From Liolophura sinensis (taxonomy: Eukaryota; Mollusca; Polyplacophora; Chitonida; Chitonidae), in the NCBI RefSeq assembly GCF_032854445.1, contig NC_088295.1, forward strand, positions 66,011,249-66,075,248: a stretch of 64,000 nucleotides of DNA, given 5' to 3'. Below the pieces are notes generated by a model. That model had not been told where the DNA came from. It did not search any database and worked only from the letters and a program-made list of their open reading frames with translations. A program made the translations under genes and the position numbers. Shown here piece after piece: positions 36,300-49,600 of this stretch (positions are counted from its first letter, which is position 1; each line of letters starts with the position of its first letter).

Positions 36300-38271
36300 A
36301 TCCGAGAAATACTTTCATTGTTAAAGCTTAGTAGCTCATTCAATGAACGTTTCTCGACTTTGGTTTTTCTGTGTACGACTTCGATCCATTTATTAGGGAG
36401 AATGATAACAAGTCCTGTTGGTTCTGTAATCAGTTTTATCTCGTATACCATGCAGAGCCCACGTGCTTTACACAGCATGTTCTATTCTTGTGAGTGCACG
36501 AAAACAGCAACTTGCATACTACTCTATAGCCGTAACTTCTCAGATAAGCGCTTCCTTGACAGGTAGAGCTAGTGCAGTTACGTCAGAAGGGGTTAGCAAA
36601 ACGTTCCCCGATGACTCTATTGGCACTTAGTCAGTCTTAGGAGAAACAGCGCCCCCTTGTGACACATGCGTGGTAAAGCTGTGGCTTTTCTTGTCTTCAA
36701 GATAGTCTCTTATCTGTATTGGGTGTTCTTGTTCGGCGTGATAAGAGAACCAGGTAAAGATCCACACGCCCAGTAGCTGCCCTAGAGACGATACATTAGA
36801 CAAGCAAACTTACACGAGGTTTTGTAATATTTGACTTGGAACTCGCTGGTGTGAAGATAAAACGAACGGATATTTCTTTTTGTGCAAGCAACAAAAAATC
36901 GGATAATGTTGTTCTATGCCCGGCAGGTTTCTGCATTCAACAACTGAAATAACATGATGATCACTGATAAATATACCCACGACACAACAGCTGTCTGCAC
37001 CCAGCTTACGCAAATGTTTTATTTCAGACGACTGAAGACGCGTCTACGTTTATACTATACACAAAACCTGAAGCCGAAGTTGCAACAAAGAGGTTCAACC
37101 TACGTCTTATGTAGCGTAACATTTCCGTTTATTGCCAAAAAATAATACGATCCCTCCGAATTAGGCCTTCTAATTGAAGAGGCGTGACTCAATTTTTTGA
37201 CTGACCTTAATAAAACTGAATCTCTTCTTAAGAACAATACAAAATGTTTACATTTTAAATCTGAAAAATTTATATTTCTTTTTTTTTTCGTTTGATTTAT
37301 AAAATTCCGATCAGTGGATCAACAAATCAATCAAATGAACGAATCAAGGGCTTAGAAAAATCCGTTGGTAATCTACATGTATATACCAATCAAAATGTTT
37401 TCATGAAATAAATAAGTAAATAAATGAATATAGCGCTTGGTCGTGATAAAAGTCAAGTAGAGCAAGGTCAGTTGTGTTAACGTAGTACACATATATTCCG
37501 TACTTTACACAGTTGTTTAGTCATACATAAGTGCAATATATAGTTTCTAATACAAAATCCTTTAAACGAATGTTTAAGAGGGATGAAAGAAAATTGCTGT
37601 ACGCTGTTTGTCAGACAGCATTTTCCACCGAGAAACGCCGAAAGCATCTGTTTTAATACATAAAACCGCAGCGTGCGCGGGATCCAGGGACCTTCAGCGT
37701 GTACCAGAAGTCGGTACTTCAGTAACGGACTGACACGCGCCAGGGTGTATTGTTGGCTGTAATGAATGTTAAGTCTTTGGGGAAAGCTGTATAAATGGTT
37801 GGCACCTCCATTATGACGGGTGGGTCGCCATGGTTAACTGCTATCACGTAGTCTACAGGCAATTTGTCAGCCCAAATAGGACGTTACGTGAACTTCGTGA
37901 GACATGTATTACCCACGCCATGTCAGAACGTTGCTGTGAGGTAATATGTTTGGGCTGATTTCGAGTTTTTAGACGGGCTCCTTGGTGGACTCAGAAATAC
38001 ACGTCGTATGCTTGTCTTTGTTGCACTTGTTTTGGACAAGGGCATCTTGTCGAAAGCGATAAATTCTCTTGTACTTCTGAGCGAGATCACACGATATGAA
38101 AAAAGTTTCCTTCCTTAAGTACATAACTTGCAGTACTTAGTCGAGATCACACTTAATTCTACTAGGCTACGTGATTGTAGAATCGTGTACATATATAATA
38201 TACTCATTGCATACCACGGTCAGGTCACTTTCACTTTCCCTTCTCCAAGCAATTTCAGTTCCAGTCACGTG
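36300..38271. other. No gene seen
   Basis: Intergenic sequence downstream of the Ras-like gene. It contains an AATAAATAAGTAAATAAATG tract near 37408. No exon-like frame was supported. Confidence 0.5.
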
Positions 38272-41200
38272 TCACTGGTACACACTCAACTTTTTACTGG
38301 ACGACGACTTCCCGGAGATCACTTTTTGTATCGCTTGTTTGAATTTCTGGGACGAACTTGTCTTTCTTTGCCTGCTATTATGAGTGATTTTAGTTTTCCT
38401 GTACTCCCGGTACAAATCCAAAAACATGTCTGTCACACAAGTCACTTGCGTCCAATCAGCCGCAGACACTTCTAGAAATTTGCATCCTAAGTCTTCGGCG
38501 AGTTCTCGCCCTTCTCTGCACGAGACTGTCCGAGAGTAAAGCAAGTCCACTTTGTTCGCCACAACCATGCCCACGATGCTGGTCGATTTTTTGGCATTCT
38601 CTACATACTTTTTAAGTGAAGCAAGCTCCTGAAAGCTTGGCCTGTCCGTGATGGAGTATACAAACATAAAACAATCTCCCCACATCGCGTAGCCGTCCCT
38701 GTGCACCTCGTTCATCTGCAAAACAGAAGAAGGAAACAAAGTGACAGAAACTGTAAAGGGTTCAACTTGTAGACACCATAAGAACACAACAACAATTTTT
38801 TGTACTTGACCAGAAATAGACTTTCATTTTGAGTACACTGTTGGCCCAGGCCTCCCCAGGCCAGCGAATGTCTAATTTGTTGTCGACAATGCGGCCAAAA
38901 GACTTTGAAAATTATTTACTCGTCAAATTTTGAGATCATTTACTCCCATGTTATTTCCCTTTGGAACATTCTACGGCTACAAACACGGAATTGCCTTGTT
39001 ATACGTTTGTACACATAAAAACGAAATTTGTCCAACATTTTAAGTCATAATACCCGACAATCTTAAACCTGCATGCTACTTGTCTCATGGCAAGAGTAAA
39101 ACACTACTCCATATTACAATACTGTTAGATATACTTTAGAATACGCAGATGTGATATTTGATAATTACAGGGCTAACCTTACTAAGTTAGGCGAAGATTA
39201 GAACATGTACAACGCAGAGCAGCTAGGATTAAAAAATCTTCAGAACTAAACCCTCTCAAAATCGTCCAGCATAAGCAATCAACAATGTTCCAAGACCTCT
39301 TCTCAAGAGGTCGCTGTGAGTTCAAGTCCAGCTCATGCTTTCTTCCTCTCCGGCGGTCAGTGGGAAGGTCAGGCAACAACCTGCGGATGGTCGTGGGTTT
39401 CCCCAGGACACCAACCATGATGCTGGCCGCCGTCGTATAAGAGAAATATTCTTGAGAACGGCGTTAAGCACCAATCAAGTAAATAAACAAATTAATAAAT
39501 AAACCACAACATACCTCAGCAGACCAGAAAAATACGCTAAAAGAGTACTGAGAATAGATAAATGAAGGACTATATGATCGTAAATCATCACCAGTGTTCT
39601 CATCTTGAGAACTCCATAGAACTTAAACCATACTGAATGGTTCAGGCTAAGAAATCAACAAACCTCACTAAATCTCTTATCATGGACCACCAAAGGTACG
39701 AAAACCTCGGTAATAAGTCACTGATCTTAGGGAACCTACGGCACATGAACATCACTAAATCAGCCCTGCTAAACTACTTTTGGAAATATGTGGATCCCTG
39801 CTGGAGATGCCACCATATAGCACTCCTGGGTGTGAAGGGGGGGGGGGGGGGGGAGGGGTAAAGCTGTTGTGTTAAGCGGTGTGGAAAGTTAGCTCTCAGA
39901 ACTATATCACGAATCTGTCAAAATGATGCACCTTAGCGATGAAATGACCTAGATTTGTTTATTATATTAAACTGAAGCCGTGGGCATAAATTCCATGGGC
40001 ACCATTATTTATCATGGCACATATACAAGGCGGACAGCTGCGAAGGAATCACGGTTTATAGCGTGCTTGACGAGTGACGATTTAGCAATTTCATTGAGAT
40101 GCGGGCGTTATAACTAAGTATCAAGGCCTAATAAAACTAGCTGGCCCGCAGACTGCACGGTGCTGTTAATGAAATGATAAGGTATAGCAAGCCAGAGATT
40201 GCATCGCGTCAGGTGAACTGAAGTTTATTTTAGAGTACACCAATGAGGGCCGGTTGAAGGTCTGATTGGCACGTGGCTGGGGAGATAGCTGTAACGAATT
40301 ATATAGGTCAGCTGTCGGTGGCACCCCCTGCACTGTTATCACAGTTAACCCAGAGTCGTTTTAGCAGGCATCTTAATGTACTCTGGCATTCCATACGAGC
40401 CTTTAGCCAATATAATATCTACAATAACACTGGCAAGTAAAGATGAGTTGACAGAAGAGCTAAAATGTCCACTCGTGCCTTTCCGTAACAATTGTTTACA
40501 AAAAGTTAAATAATGAATGAATTGAACAGTCCTTTTTCCTATAATTTAATATATATCTTTTGCTGCGTGTCCTTTAATTACTACATTTAGGCACTGCCTA
40601 ATCTAAAGTTTACAAACCTTTTCGTAGATTTTAAAAGCATGACTTAATATGCCTAAAGAGCAACTGGCTAATGCAGTTAAGTTCCTCATTTGTTGGCAAA
40701 GAATATAGATGGAGAGGTCTAAAACCTAAAACTATATAGAGCCCATCAACAATGGGTCGGATGTGAGGTCAAATCCAGCTTTTGTAAATGTCAACTATTT
40801 GTTTTGATTTCTTAAATTTAAACACACAACACATAGATAAGTCTACTGGAGGTAGTATTTTCGTTGCTAACAATGTTTTGTCTAACAAGAGCTTCACTGC
40901 ACATAAAATTGTGTTTTTAAAGAATACGCAAAAGATATGATATTGGCTCCCACGATCCAAATAACATACACGCTAAGAGAAACTTAAATTTGCCGGGAGA
41001 ACAAAATCAAGTAATATCCAGACCTAATCTGGAAAAACAAAACTTCCCTGACGCCATACTTAATAATATTTCACCTACATAGACAATGGCGGCCAGTTTT
41101 GTAAATGGTGGAAATCGTAGTGCCTGGGTTAAACCACTGCCCTTTGGCAAGTTAGGTGACTTGTTACGTACACACGCACACGCCATATTGCACTATCTTA

Positions 41201-44200
41201 ACGGAGTTACGTGCTTTCTGGTAGTCAGAATAACATACCTGGCCAGCAGTATCCAGTATTTCTAACCGAACCTCTTCGTCATCCACGCATGTGTTATACT
41301 TGTATATACTTTCTGAAACAGAAGGTCACAACATCGAATGGCATAGCGATGGATAGCAGTCCTAGGTTTAGAATATTTATTTTATTTATTTATTTTGATT
41401 GGTGTTTTACTCCATCATATATTTCACTTATACGACGGCAGCCAGCATTAATGGTGTGAGGAAACCAGGAAGAGCCTGGGGGAAACCCACAACCATCCAC
41501 AGGTTGCTGGAAAACCTTCCCACGTACGGCCAGAGAGGAAGCCAGCATGAGCTGGATTTGAGCTCACAGCGACCGCATGGTGAGAGGCTCCTGCGATAGC
41601 GCGCTAACCAACAGAGCCACGGAGGCCACCAGGTTTAGAACACAGTATGTGTGTTTTTGGATACATAAGTGCATGTACACTCAAAAAATTAATCTGTTAA
41701 GTTTAACAAGAAGTCTGTTGCCTGAGTCACACTAGAATGTATTCTGCTTTTGCAACGGATTATTCTGTTAAATATAACACGGACATGGTGTTATTTCAAC
41801 ATACAGATTCTATTAGGCTATAAAATGATGTTATGTTGAATGTGACACAGCATTGTGTTATAAAAACAGAATACATTCTAGCTTCAACAGAATTTCTGCA
41901 AAAACTCAGAGTGTATCTGTTTGTTTTAAATGAAACACCAATCAAATAAATAAATAAATGTATTCTTTTAGAGTTGTAACTTTCACAAGTACGTCAAATT
42001 TAATAACTCTAAATAATGTAGCTGTGCACTCCGAAGGTAAATATAAAACGTTGTCTATTAGGGAAACATAAAATGTGTTATGCGGGGCATATTTCCACGT
42101 ACCTACATGTACATATTATATGCTTGTAAACCTGTGTTCCGTTTCTGTTCTACTTCGTGAACCTCTGACTTGTGCACACGTACCCATCTTTGAGAGTAAA
42201 TTGTTGTTTGCTTACGTGTGTGATGAAGGAAAGAAAATTGCAACATTTTTTTTTACATAGTGCAAGAGTTAGAATTATGTGAGAGTGCATAGAAAGGCCG
42301 AATAAAAATAGTTGTCTGGCGTCGAAGTGCAAGTCTGCGCTGATGCAGCTCTCCGCATGCAAAGCTGCTGCACCTTAATGCATATGTTTGAGTTGAACAA
42401 CAGGGCAGTAAGTTATCCTGTTGGAGTTGAAAGTGATTAAGAGAGTTGATTAGTAGAGCAGCTGCGTGGGCCTTACAGTTAAGTCAGAAAAATTCTTCTG
42501 GAGACGTTTCTTTGGCCTTCTTCACCTATTTTGAACAGCGTACACACTGTTATATCTATAGCCCTAAACAAAACCACGTCCGAGTATAGGCTTATTTCAA
42601 AGCAAGCATAGGGTAGAGTCCATACTTTCTGGAAAAGCTCCTTGTTTACAACTTATTCAAATTGGATATAGCAGATTTATTTCAAGCAACTATGCTCTGA
42701 TAAACAAAATAAATGGGACATCTTTGCTGTGCCTAATGGACTGATCCACCACATCCGATGTCACACCACCCCTTCTCGTGACAACATTACTTTCCTGGTG
42801 GAACCAATTGTAACGTCATGACGTCGCATAAAGTGTCCGGTTGACGTCTTTGCAACAATACTACTTATGATTGGTCAATTGCGTGTTCTTGATTGACAGT
42901 TCGGAAAAGTCTATTCAAACCAAAGCCTCTGTCCTGCAGCAAGCATCTTACACATAGCAGCAGTTACACTGTATGTTACCCAAGCTGCATGTTACACTAT
43001 ATGTTACACAAGCTGCATGTTCACTGTATGTTACCCAAGCTGCATGTTACACAAGCTGCATGTTACACTGTATGTTACACAAGCTGCATGTTACACTGTA
43101 TGTTACACAAGCTGCATGTTACACTGTATGTTACACAAGCTGTATGTTACACTGTATGTTACACAAGCTGCATGTTACACTGTATCTTACAAAAAGATGA
43201 TCTCTACTCACCCAGTGTCGGACAATATTCTCCTATAAACCTCTTTGTAAGAAAACGCACTGTAAGGGCTGAAATGTAAACGATAGACAAACTGATTTAT
43301 TTTAACAAGAACAACTTGTACAAGGTAGAACTTCTTCGTATATTCCCTCTGGTAAATGTGGTAGCGTTCCTTCTCGTCTTAATGTCACCTTCAACATTAT
43401 TTATGTCATATATTACAGCTCGGACATTTACACAATGCTGAAACCGCTTTCATAACATTTTGCAAATCAATATTGCGTAATTTTTCTCAAAAAAAACGAC
43501 GTCACACGGACTAAAGGGATAACAATTACATGTACTTAGAATATCCCATTATGTTAAAGACCAGGATTTCAGCGGGACACTCTAATCACTCAGCCATCGT
43601 TATGCAGTCAAATGGAAAATCAGATTGCCGAGGAGGTGTCAAAGAGCAAATTAGTATCATTAATTTTAATGTTTTTCCACGCCAACACCATGCATATAAT
43701 ATTGGCATAAATAGCATTACATGGAACAACAACAACACAGCACACAGCAATCTTTAACATCATCATAACTTATGATACATGTCTGGCCTTGAAGGTATCT
43801 GAATGTAATTCAAAGTTCATTCTTTGGCATATACCAGTATATCTCCATCCTGTATTCGGTGTACGTTCATTTCCTAGCTAGATAGGGTGTGTTTGAGTTC
43901 TTCACGGACTGACAACTGCCACGCATTTTTTGCCCGCTCTCACACTACAAGTTATCCAAGGCTTGCTAGCAATTGAGAAGATGGCTAGGTGTTTACTGTG
44001 AACACGTGACCAATGTTATCATAACTTCATCACCTACACTAATTATACACAAAAACCATCAGTTGTAAGGTGATATTGCATGCTGACGTTGACTTCGCAG
44101 TTTTAATTAAGATAATGTGCCGTACTAGCCATGAGCAAGTGATTACATAAAAAAATGTTGATGTTGGCAATGAGGAAATTTGACCATGCTTTAGTAGTTT

Positions 44201-46616
44201 ACAGTGTGTGCATATAATATTTTGGGTCAAACACATATATACCAATTTTCAAGACTTTTATAACAGTTTCCTTATTGATACCACCGCATGTTTTTTTTTA
44301 AGTGACATGTGCAACTTGGCAATTCCCTTATTGGCACCAAAAGTGCACAGGTTAAGTTTTTTTAAAGTGATATATACAACATACAGTTCATTCAACTCTC
44401 CAAAAGCGCATGCGCTGGCTTCATATCACCACAACCATATGCACTAGACGATATTGACCTGTCGATCCCTTGTGGTACCCTTGATCTAGTGCAGATTGAG
44501 CTTCAAAACTTTTTTTGTCCTTACACTGACTTCCATCAATTCAAATCCATTCAAAAACCTCCACTGGAATCATTACCTGAATAAAAGGGATCTGCAACAA
44601 AGTGTTTAGGTTTTTCTTCCTGAACTTAATTCCTGCTTCATCAACGCGATTCGAGTATTTTTGGAGTAGATAAAGATTTCTGTCCACAAATATGCTAGTG
44701 GTGGGATTCATGTAAGACGGACACAGAAAGTTAAGCATGTCAGGGAGTTTGTAAACATCTGGTAATATTTATTTTATTTCTTTCTGTGTCCACAATAATT
44801 AGTTAGAGTATATGCATATTCCGTCCTATGTTAAACCATATTTGCCACCACCTTGTACAGGAACGACGTGAGGGCAAGTTGGTTAAATTAGGGTAACAGC
44901 GAGTTGCTGTATAAAATTAACAACACAACCGTAAATCTCTGTACTAGTTCACATGCCTTCTAATACACATAACGACTTCCTCATGCATTAATACAAAATA
45001 CGTGTCAAATTTCAGATTAAATAAACAGTAGGAACTGGGAAACTGGCAACATAATAAACACTAAGCTCACCCAAACGGTACACTCAAAAAAATAATCTGT
45101 CAATTTTAACAGAAACTCTCTTGTCTGAGTGAATATATTCTGTTATCATAACACAATATTCTGTCATTTTCAAGATACTATCCTCTTAGAGTAATAGAAT
45201 ATTTATGTAGAATTATTAGAATATGAGTGTAATATTTAACAGAATAATCGGCTGCAATAGCGGAATACATTCTACCATCATTCAGATAGAGAGACTTTCT
45301 GTTAACTTTAATAGATTTTTTTAAAGTCTATACCCTCGACCTTCAATAAATTCGACCAGTAAAGTATAATTATAAACTAACCTGGACAAATAACATTCCT
45401 CTGATATGCCAAAATATTCACGTTGTGCGTGGTCGAATTTATGGAATATTTAGGGTAGTTTCTCTGACTTTCCATTCAGGACGTTTCCATACTTCTAGGT
45501 TCCAAGCTCTAGATGTTCTGTTTTCTACCGCTGAATTAATTACTGAGACAGAACTTCACTACTGGAAAAGGAACGTAGGGGTCTGAAGAAAAGCTTATGA
45601 CATCCAATTTGTTTATTTTTTCAGTTTGATGAAGTCATTATTAATCTGATGAACAATTTGGATGCTGTAAAGTTAATGATGTGCTCCATCCACATGACAA
45701 TTTTCATATCTTTGCAAACCGTACTTGAAAAACGAAATGTGAAAAACCTTGAAGCATCTGGTCTGTTGTTCTCATAAACACAATATAATAGCACAACCTA
45801 TTTACGCGTACTGTATGTTCACTATCTCATGTATCAGTAGAATGCTTCACCATGCGGATATATCAATATAGATGCAGGTAGACGGGAATATCTCGTTGCT
45901 TTGTTTACAGGTTAGAATTATGACTAACATACTCTAGCCATTGGTACATGCACATACCCCTTGAGAAGACATGCATGGACTAATATTATGCGTAAATGAG
46001 TTTGCTTAGCGCCTGCAGAGAATCGCTGACAAATAACAAATGTATATGGTATTTGTTTTGCTACTTTGGATTCATATATACTTTCATACCGTCGTAATAC
46101 ATCTGAATTTTTCAGAAAAAAATTTGTTCAACAGTCATAATGCAGTTGTCAGAGAATATTTATTGACCATTAGGTATGAACATACGATGTGCGTTTTATT
46201 CGATTTATATTACATAAAGTTGTGTTCAGAGTATTTTCAGGTTGGGTGTTTTCAGTGTTTTCTATCTCGTATTAAGTTAGAGTAAACTGGAAATATATTC
46301 ATGATTGCTGACGTCCATATGCCATTGCACTCTACCGTTAACCATACGCTCACGAATGCCGGCGCTATCTATATGCAGAACATAATGAATGAGGCTTTGA
46401 GAGGCTTAGCTGAATCTAGCGTATAAAATGACACTAAAGATGGATTCTGATTTCGATGTATGATCCTCATTTCCTTTGAGGAAACTAGACATTTTCTTTT
46501 AAGCCTCACCTGTTTTTGCCCACCCCGGTGTTGCCTAAAATCACCATCCTACACACGTTCACATCCCTCATTTCGCCACCGTTGACCGCCAGGGCCTTCC
46601 CGCGTACTCCGTTCAT
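38272..46616 (-). CDS. RERG/RASL-type small GTPase, 4 exons, with a one-base frameshift in the P-loop
   Basis: Exons 46616-46510, 43268-43212, 41312-41239 and 38715-38272. Exon 2 is 57 nt and encodes the switch-I region (VRFLTKRFIGEY, then CPTLE). Exon 3 carries DTAGQ and exon 4 carries NKVDL and the SAA (G5) motif. There is no CAAX box: the tail ends KKLSVYQ after a Ser/Lys-rich stretch, as in RERG and RASL11/12. Exon 2 to 4 phases match exactly. Exon 1 as written ends GNTGVGKN plus two bases, out of phase with exon 2. With four rather than five A's at 46512-46516 (minus strand) it would read GVGKT-A and join exon 2 perfectly. So there is either an assembly error or a true inactivating +1 insertion. 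Expected length about 226 aa. The conserved YDPT is YCPT here. RERG-type proteins are non-lipidated Ras relatives linked to growth control. An upstream 5' exon is possible. Confidence 0.87.
39309..39495 (+). repeat. SINE family A, 5'-truncated, in a Ras-like gene intron
   Basis: Begins GGTCGCTGTGAGTTCAAGTC and ends CACCAATCAAGTAAATAAAC; the GGGCTGTGCCCGG part is deleted. It lies in intron 3 of the small-GTPase gene, opposite in strand to the gene. Confidence 0.85.
41041..41185 (+). repeat. SINE-like repeat family C, partial
   Basis: Contains AATGGCGGCCAGTTTTG, then TAGTGCCTGGGTTAAACCAC and CCCTTTGGCAAGTTAGGTG, resembling 10201-10370 (reverse) and 1071-1165. It stops 50 bp short of exon 3 of the small GTPase. 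Confidence 0.55.
41376..41627 (-). repeat. SINE family A, near full length
   Basis: From TTTATTTATTTATTTTGATT to CCAACAGAGCCACGGAGGCC on the minus strand. The GCCGTACTCAAGAAT block is deleted to TCCATCATA, leaving a recognisable but aged copy just upstream of GTPase exon 3. Confidence 0.85.
41676..41913. mobile_element. MITE-like element, copy 1 (diverged)
   Basis: ACTCAAAAAATTAATCTGTT at the left and AAACTCAGAGTG at the right, with an AT-rich body containing repeated TATTCTGTT and AACACGG motifs. It resembles the element at 45083-45325 in both ends and body. No coding capacity. Confidence 0.6.
42966..43190. repeat. Tandem array, 28-bp unit, about 8 copies, adjacent to GTPase exon 2
   Basis: ACACTGTATGTTACACAAGC plus TGCATGTT repeated, with one shortened unit near 43020-43062. 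It lies 22 bp downstream of the 57-nt exon 43268-43212, immediately inside the following intron. Open frames across it are a consequence of the repeat. Confidence 0.9.
45083..45325. mobile_element. MITE-like element, copy 2, with about 37-bp TIRs
   Basis: The left end CACTCAAAAAAATAATCTGT (then CAATTTTAACAGAAACTCT) pairs with the right end AGAGACTTTCTGTTAACTTT (then AATAGATTTTTTT) as imperfect inverted repeats. The internal sequence is AT-rich with no open frame. It lies in the long intron 1 of the small GTPase. Confidence 0.7.
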
Positions 46617-46619
46617 TAT

Positions 46620-49600
46620 GATCCTCGGAGCATCCCTGATCGGGTCAGCATCCCCCACTGAGATCTTCGTGATCTGTTATCTCAGTACACCTTCAGACGT
46701 CCCCCAGAGGGTATATACACTTCTCTCACCTCAGCTGTGCACTGCCCACACTATATGTGTACTGTACAGAGATAACAGTTTCACAAGCGGTAGCAAACGC
46801 TAGCCTTGTGCGCCTGCAAATAAAACAAACACGGAGACTGTTTAATGAGCAAACCAGCAGCACACAAACAGTTAAACACGGAATGTGCGTTATTCAGAAG
46901 TCAATCTTCTCAAAAAGCCACAATTGAGTTTCGCCTTACTGGTCTAGCTATTATTAGAAATGTTGCTGTTCCGGGTTTCTATACCGTTGGCTCTGGACCT
47001 ATGGTGTCCTGGATGACCGTGTTGTCATAAGCATTATGGCCCGAAACCTGGCTGCCTGTAGACGCATTAACTCGAAAATAACTTCCACAAAAATTAACCA
47101 TATTCCTGTAAGTACACGTGCTGGCTATTTATACCTCCGATTATAGTTTACATGTATATGTACTACACTAGGTGAACTTTTACAGAAACACTAAGTACTA
47201 AGTTATCTGAGTGCAGCGTTAATCACTAAAGATTCGTCATTTTTCGTTGTCCCTGCGTAGCAGTCCCATATATTGTCTTAAAAATCTTTTGGGCACATGC
47301 ATGTGCATATTGTAAGTGCTACTTGAAAACTATAATGGACAGCTTAAGATGAAAATATGGACAGTCAGATTATATACAAGTTATATGTTGGTATATACAA
47401 CTAACAGTCCTATTGACTAGCAGTTACGTTCAATCTACCTCACCGGTCTCATCCACAACAAGAGGTTTCTTCAAGAATAACACAGTATCTTTCAGTTTAT
47501 CGGTTTCCTATGATACTGAACGTCTGGTCCTTTCTGCCCAACAACCTTGTATTAACGCTTCCAGGAACATAATTTAGTTGGGCACTAACCTACAATGTAT
47601 GTACAGGTATAGTATTCTTACCTGTCAATATAGGCCTATGCCTCATGGACTGTATTAAATACCAGACATACCCGTGCCTGATGAGATACTTTTCGCGCCA
47701 TTGCTCTCACAATATTTTTGTTTATATATATGTACATAGCTTTACAATAAACACTATATATTTATTTGATTGGTGTTGAATGGCGCACTCAAGAAATCTT
47801 AACTGATATATGACCTATATATAGATATATATTTCCAGGAGTATTTTATCACGTTATGTAATGTCTAAGCCCCTGCCGCATCATCTGTCTGAATATAAAT
47901 GAATGAATGAATGAATAAATGAATGAATGAATCATATAAGAAACTATGAGTTCATCATGTTAGCTTTGGAGATAGCGTCGGTGGATTTCTAACTTTTGCC
48001 ACATTGAACATAGCCGATGCATAGGAAGAACAAGAATGTCATTTTCAGTTAACAGCACGGTCAGCTATATAGAGGCTTCGTTGGTTTTTCTCAGGCGTGT
48101 TAACCAACTAGTGTTGTTTAAGTAATAACCTGGGCTTCAAACAACTGACACATTCTTTCCACACAATACATCGCCAGACAGTGTGAGCATTCCCCTTCCC
48201 ACATGTTGCCATGGAATTGTTTTGGCCATACGGAATGTGTTATAGGATTGTAATCATGTTTATTATATCATACCATGTCGTAAACAATAAATACTCAGTC
48301 ATTTTATAGTCTTGTTTATAGAAACACAATGCCATGCTCATTCAATTATCCTGCTGCCAACTGAGTGGTAAGAGCGTCTGTCTCGAATGCGGGTGAGGCG
48401 GGGTTCAACCCCGTATAAGGGAAAATCTTGGCTCTTCTCTAGCTTGACACTAAGGTGTCAGTATACAGTGACTGGTAGGGTGTCACGTCAATTGTCCTCA
48501 CCTTGGGCATGGCTTTGCAGTGAGCCAGCACTGTCGTAAAATAACAGAAGTAACGTTGAAAGCGAAAACTCCAAAGAAGCAATATATATACAATGCAAAG
48601 GGTCCACATTTATAAATGTCGTACTTTTAAGTTTGCATGAAAGGAAGAAAAATTATCATCTCTAAATATATTTAGAATTATTATATATTCTGTATTTATT
48701 CTAAAAATGCACAAGATGAGCTTAACAGTGTTTAGTTTTTAACCTAGGCGTAATTTTCTATCACCCCTGGAAAGCCCAACCGGTTAAAAAGTCAAATTCT
48801 GAAACAAATTTCAAAGTTGTATATAAACAGCTTGAAGAACAGTGGATTTGTCAACACTTATTGCCTGTACACGTAAGTGCATGTTCGTGTTTGGCGAATC
48901 GCGAGATGCTTGGAGGAAATGCATCTCGATGTTGTTAACATAGTTAATGTACATCTTAATACATAAACACTTTGTCTCTGAGACAGTACAAGGCCCTGTT
49001 ACTATTTGTGTACAAAGAACCTGCAGCCTGCACTCAAAGTATCAGTAAAAGCAAACAGAAAACTCTTGTATAATGTCAAAGCGATGTCGGTGCTTTTGAA
49101 CATGACACCGAGAAGGGATGTGTCGAGCACAAAAATGAGAAACACTTGATGTCGACTACAGGTTTTTGGTACCACGAAGTCAGAGGAGAAGGTTTTTTTT
49201 TTCATTGAGAAAGCTTGTGTTTTACCTCACACAGAAATTCCACCATCAAAGGCTTAGAGAACGATGCTCATCTGTAACACAGTAACCCTGTTTGATTACA
49301 GACTTCATCAGCCGATGTGTGTTTTACATAATGTCATATAGTGGAATCCTGTAAACAAACGGTGATACCCGGCCAATTCCAAACACGTGGGGAAACAATA
49401 TGGGGTCACACGAGGGCAGAGAATTTGGGAAGGAGGAGGAGGAGGAGGAGAGAGAGGGGGTGGGTGTAGGGAACGCCAAACATTGCTCTATGGAATTGCT
49501 TTGGAGGGATGCCGTATTGGCCATAGAACATTGCCCCAATCTCAACCATTCACTTCAATCAACACTGTTTCTTTCATGTACCAAGTTTTGAGGCGAGTGA

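Noticed and set aside
42893-43279. Plus-strand Cys/Leu/His-rich frames over the 28-bp array
   Set aside because: They read through tandem repeats and run antisense to the verified 57-nt GTPase exon.
46510-46616. A natural dominant-negative-like Asn in the P-loop (GVGKN)
   Set aside because: The Asn depends on one extra A. Phase with exon 2 requires A4, which gives Thr, so a frameshift or assembly error explains it better than a real substitution.
48343-48430. Functional tRNA gene
   Set aside because: The B-box and T-stem are good, but the acceptor stem does not pair and SINE-like sequence follows. The same applies to the heads of families A, B and E.
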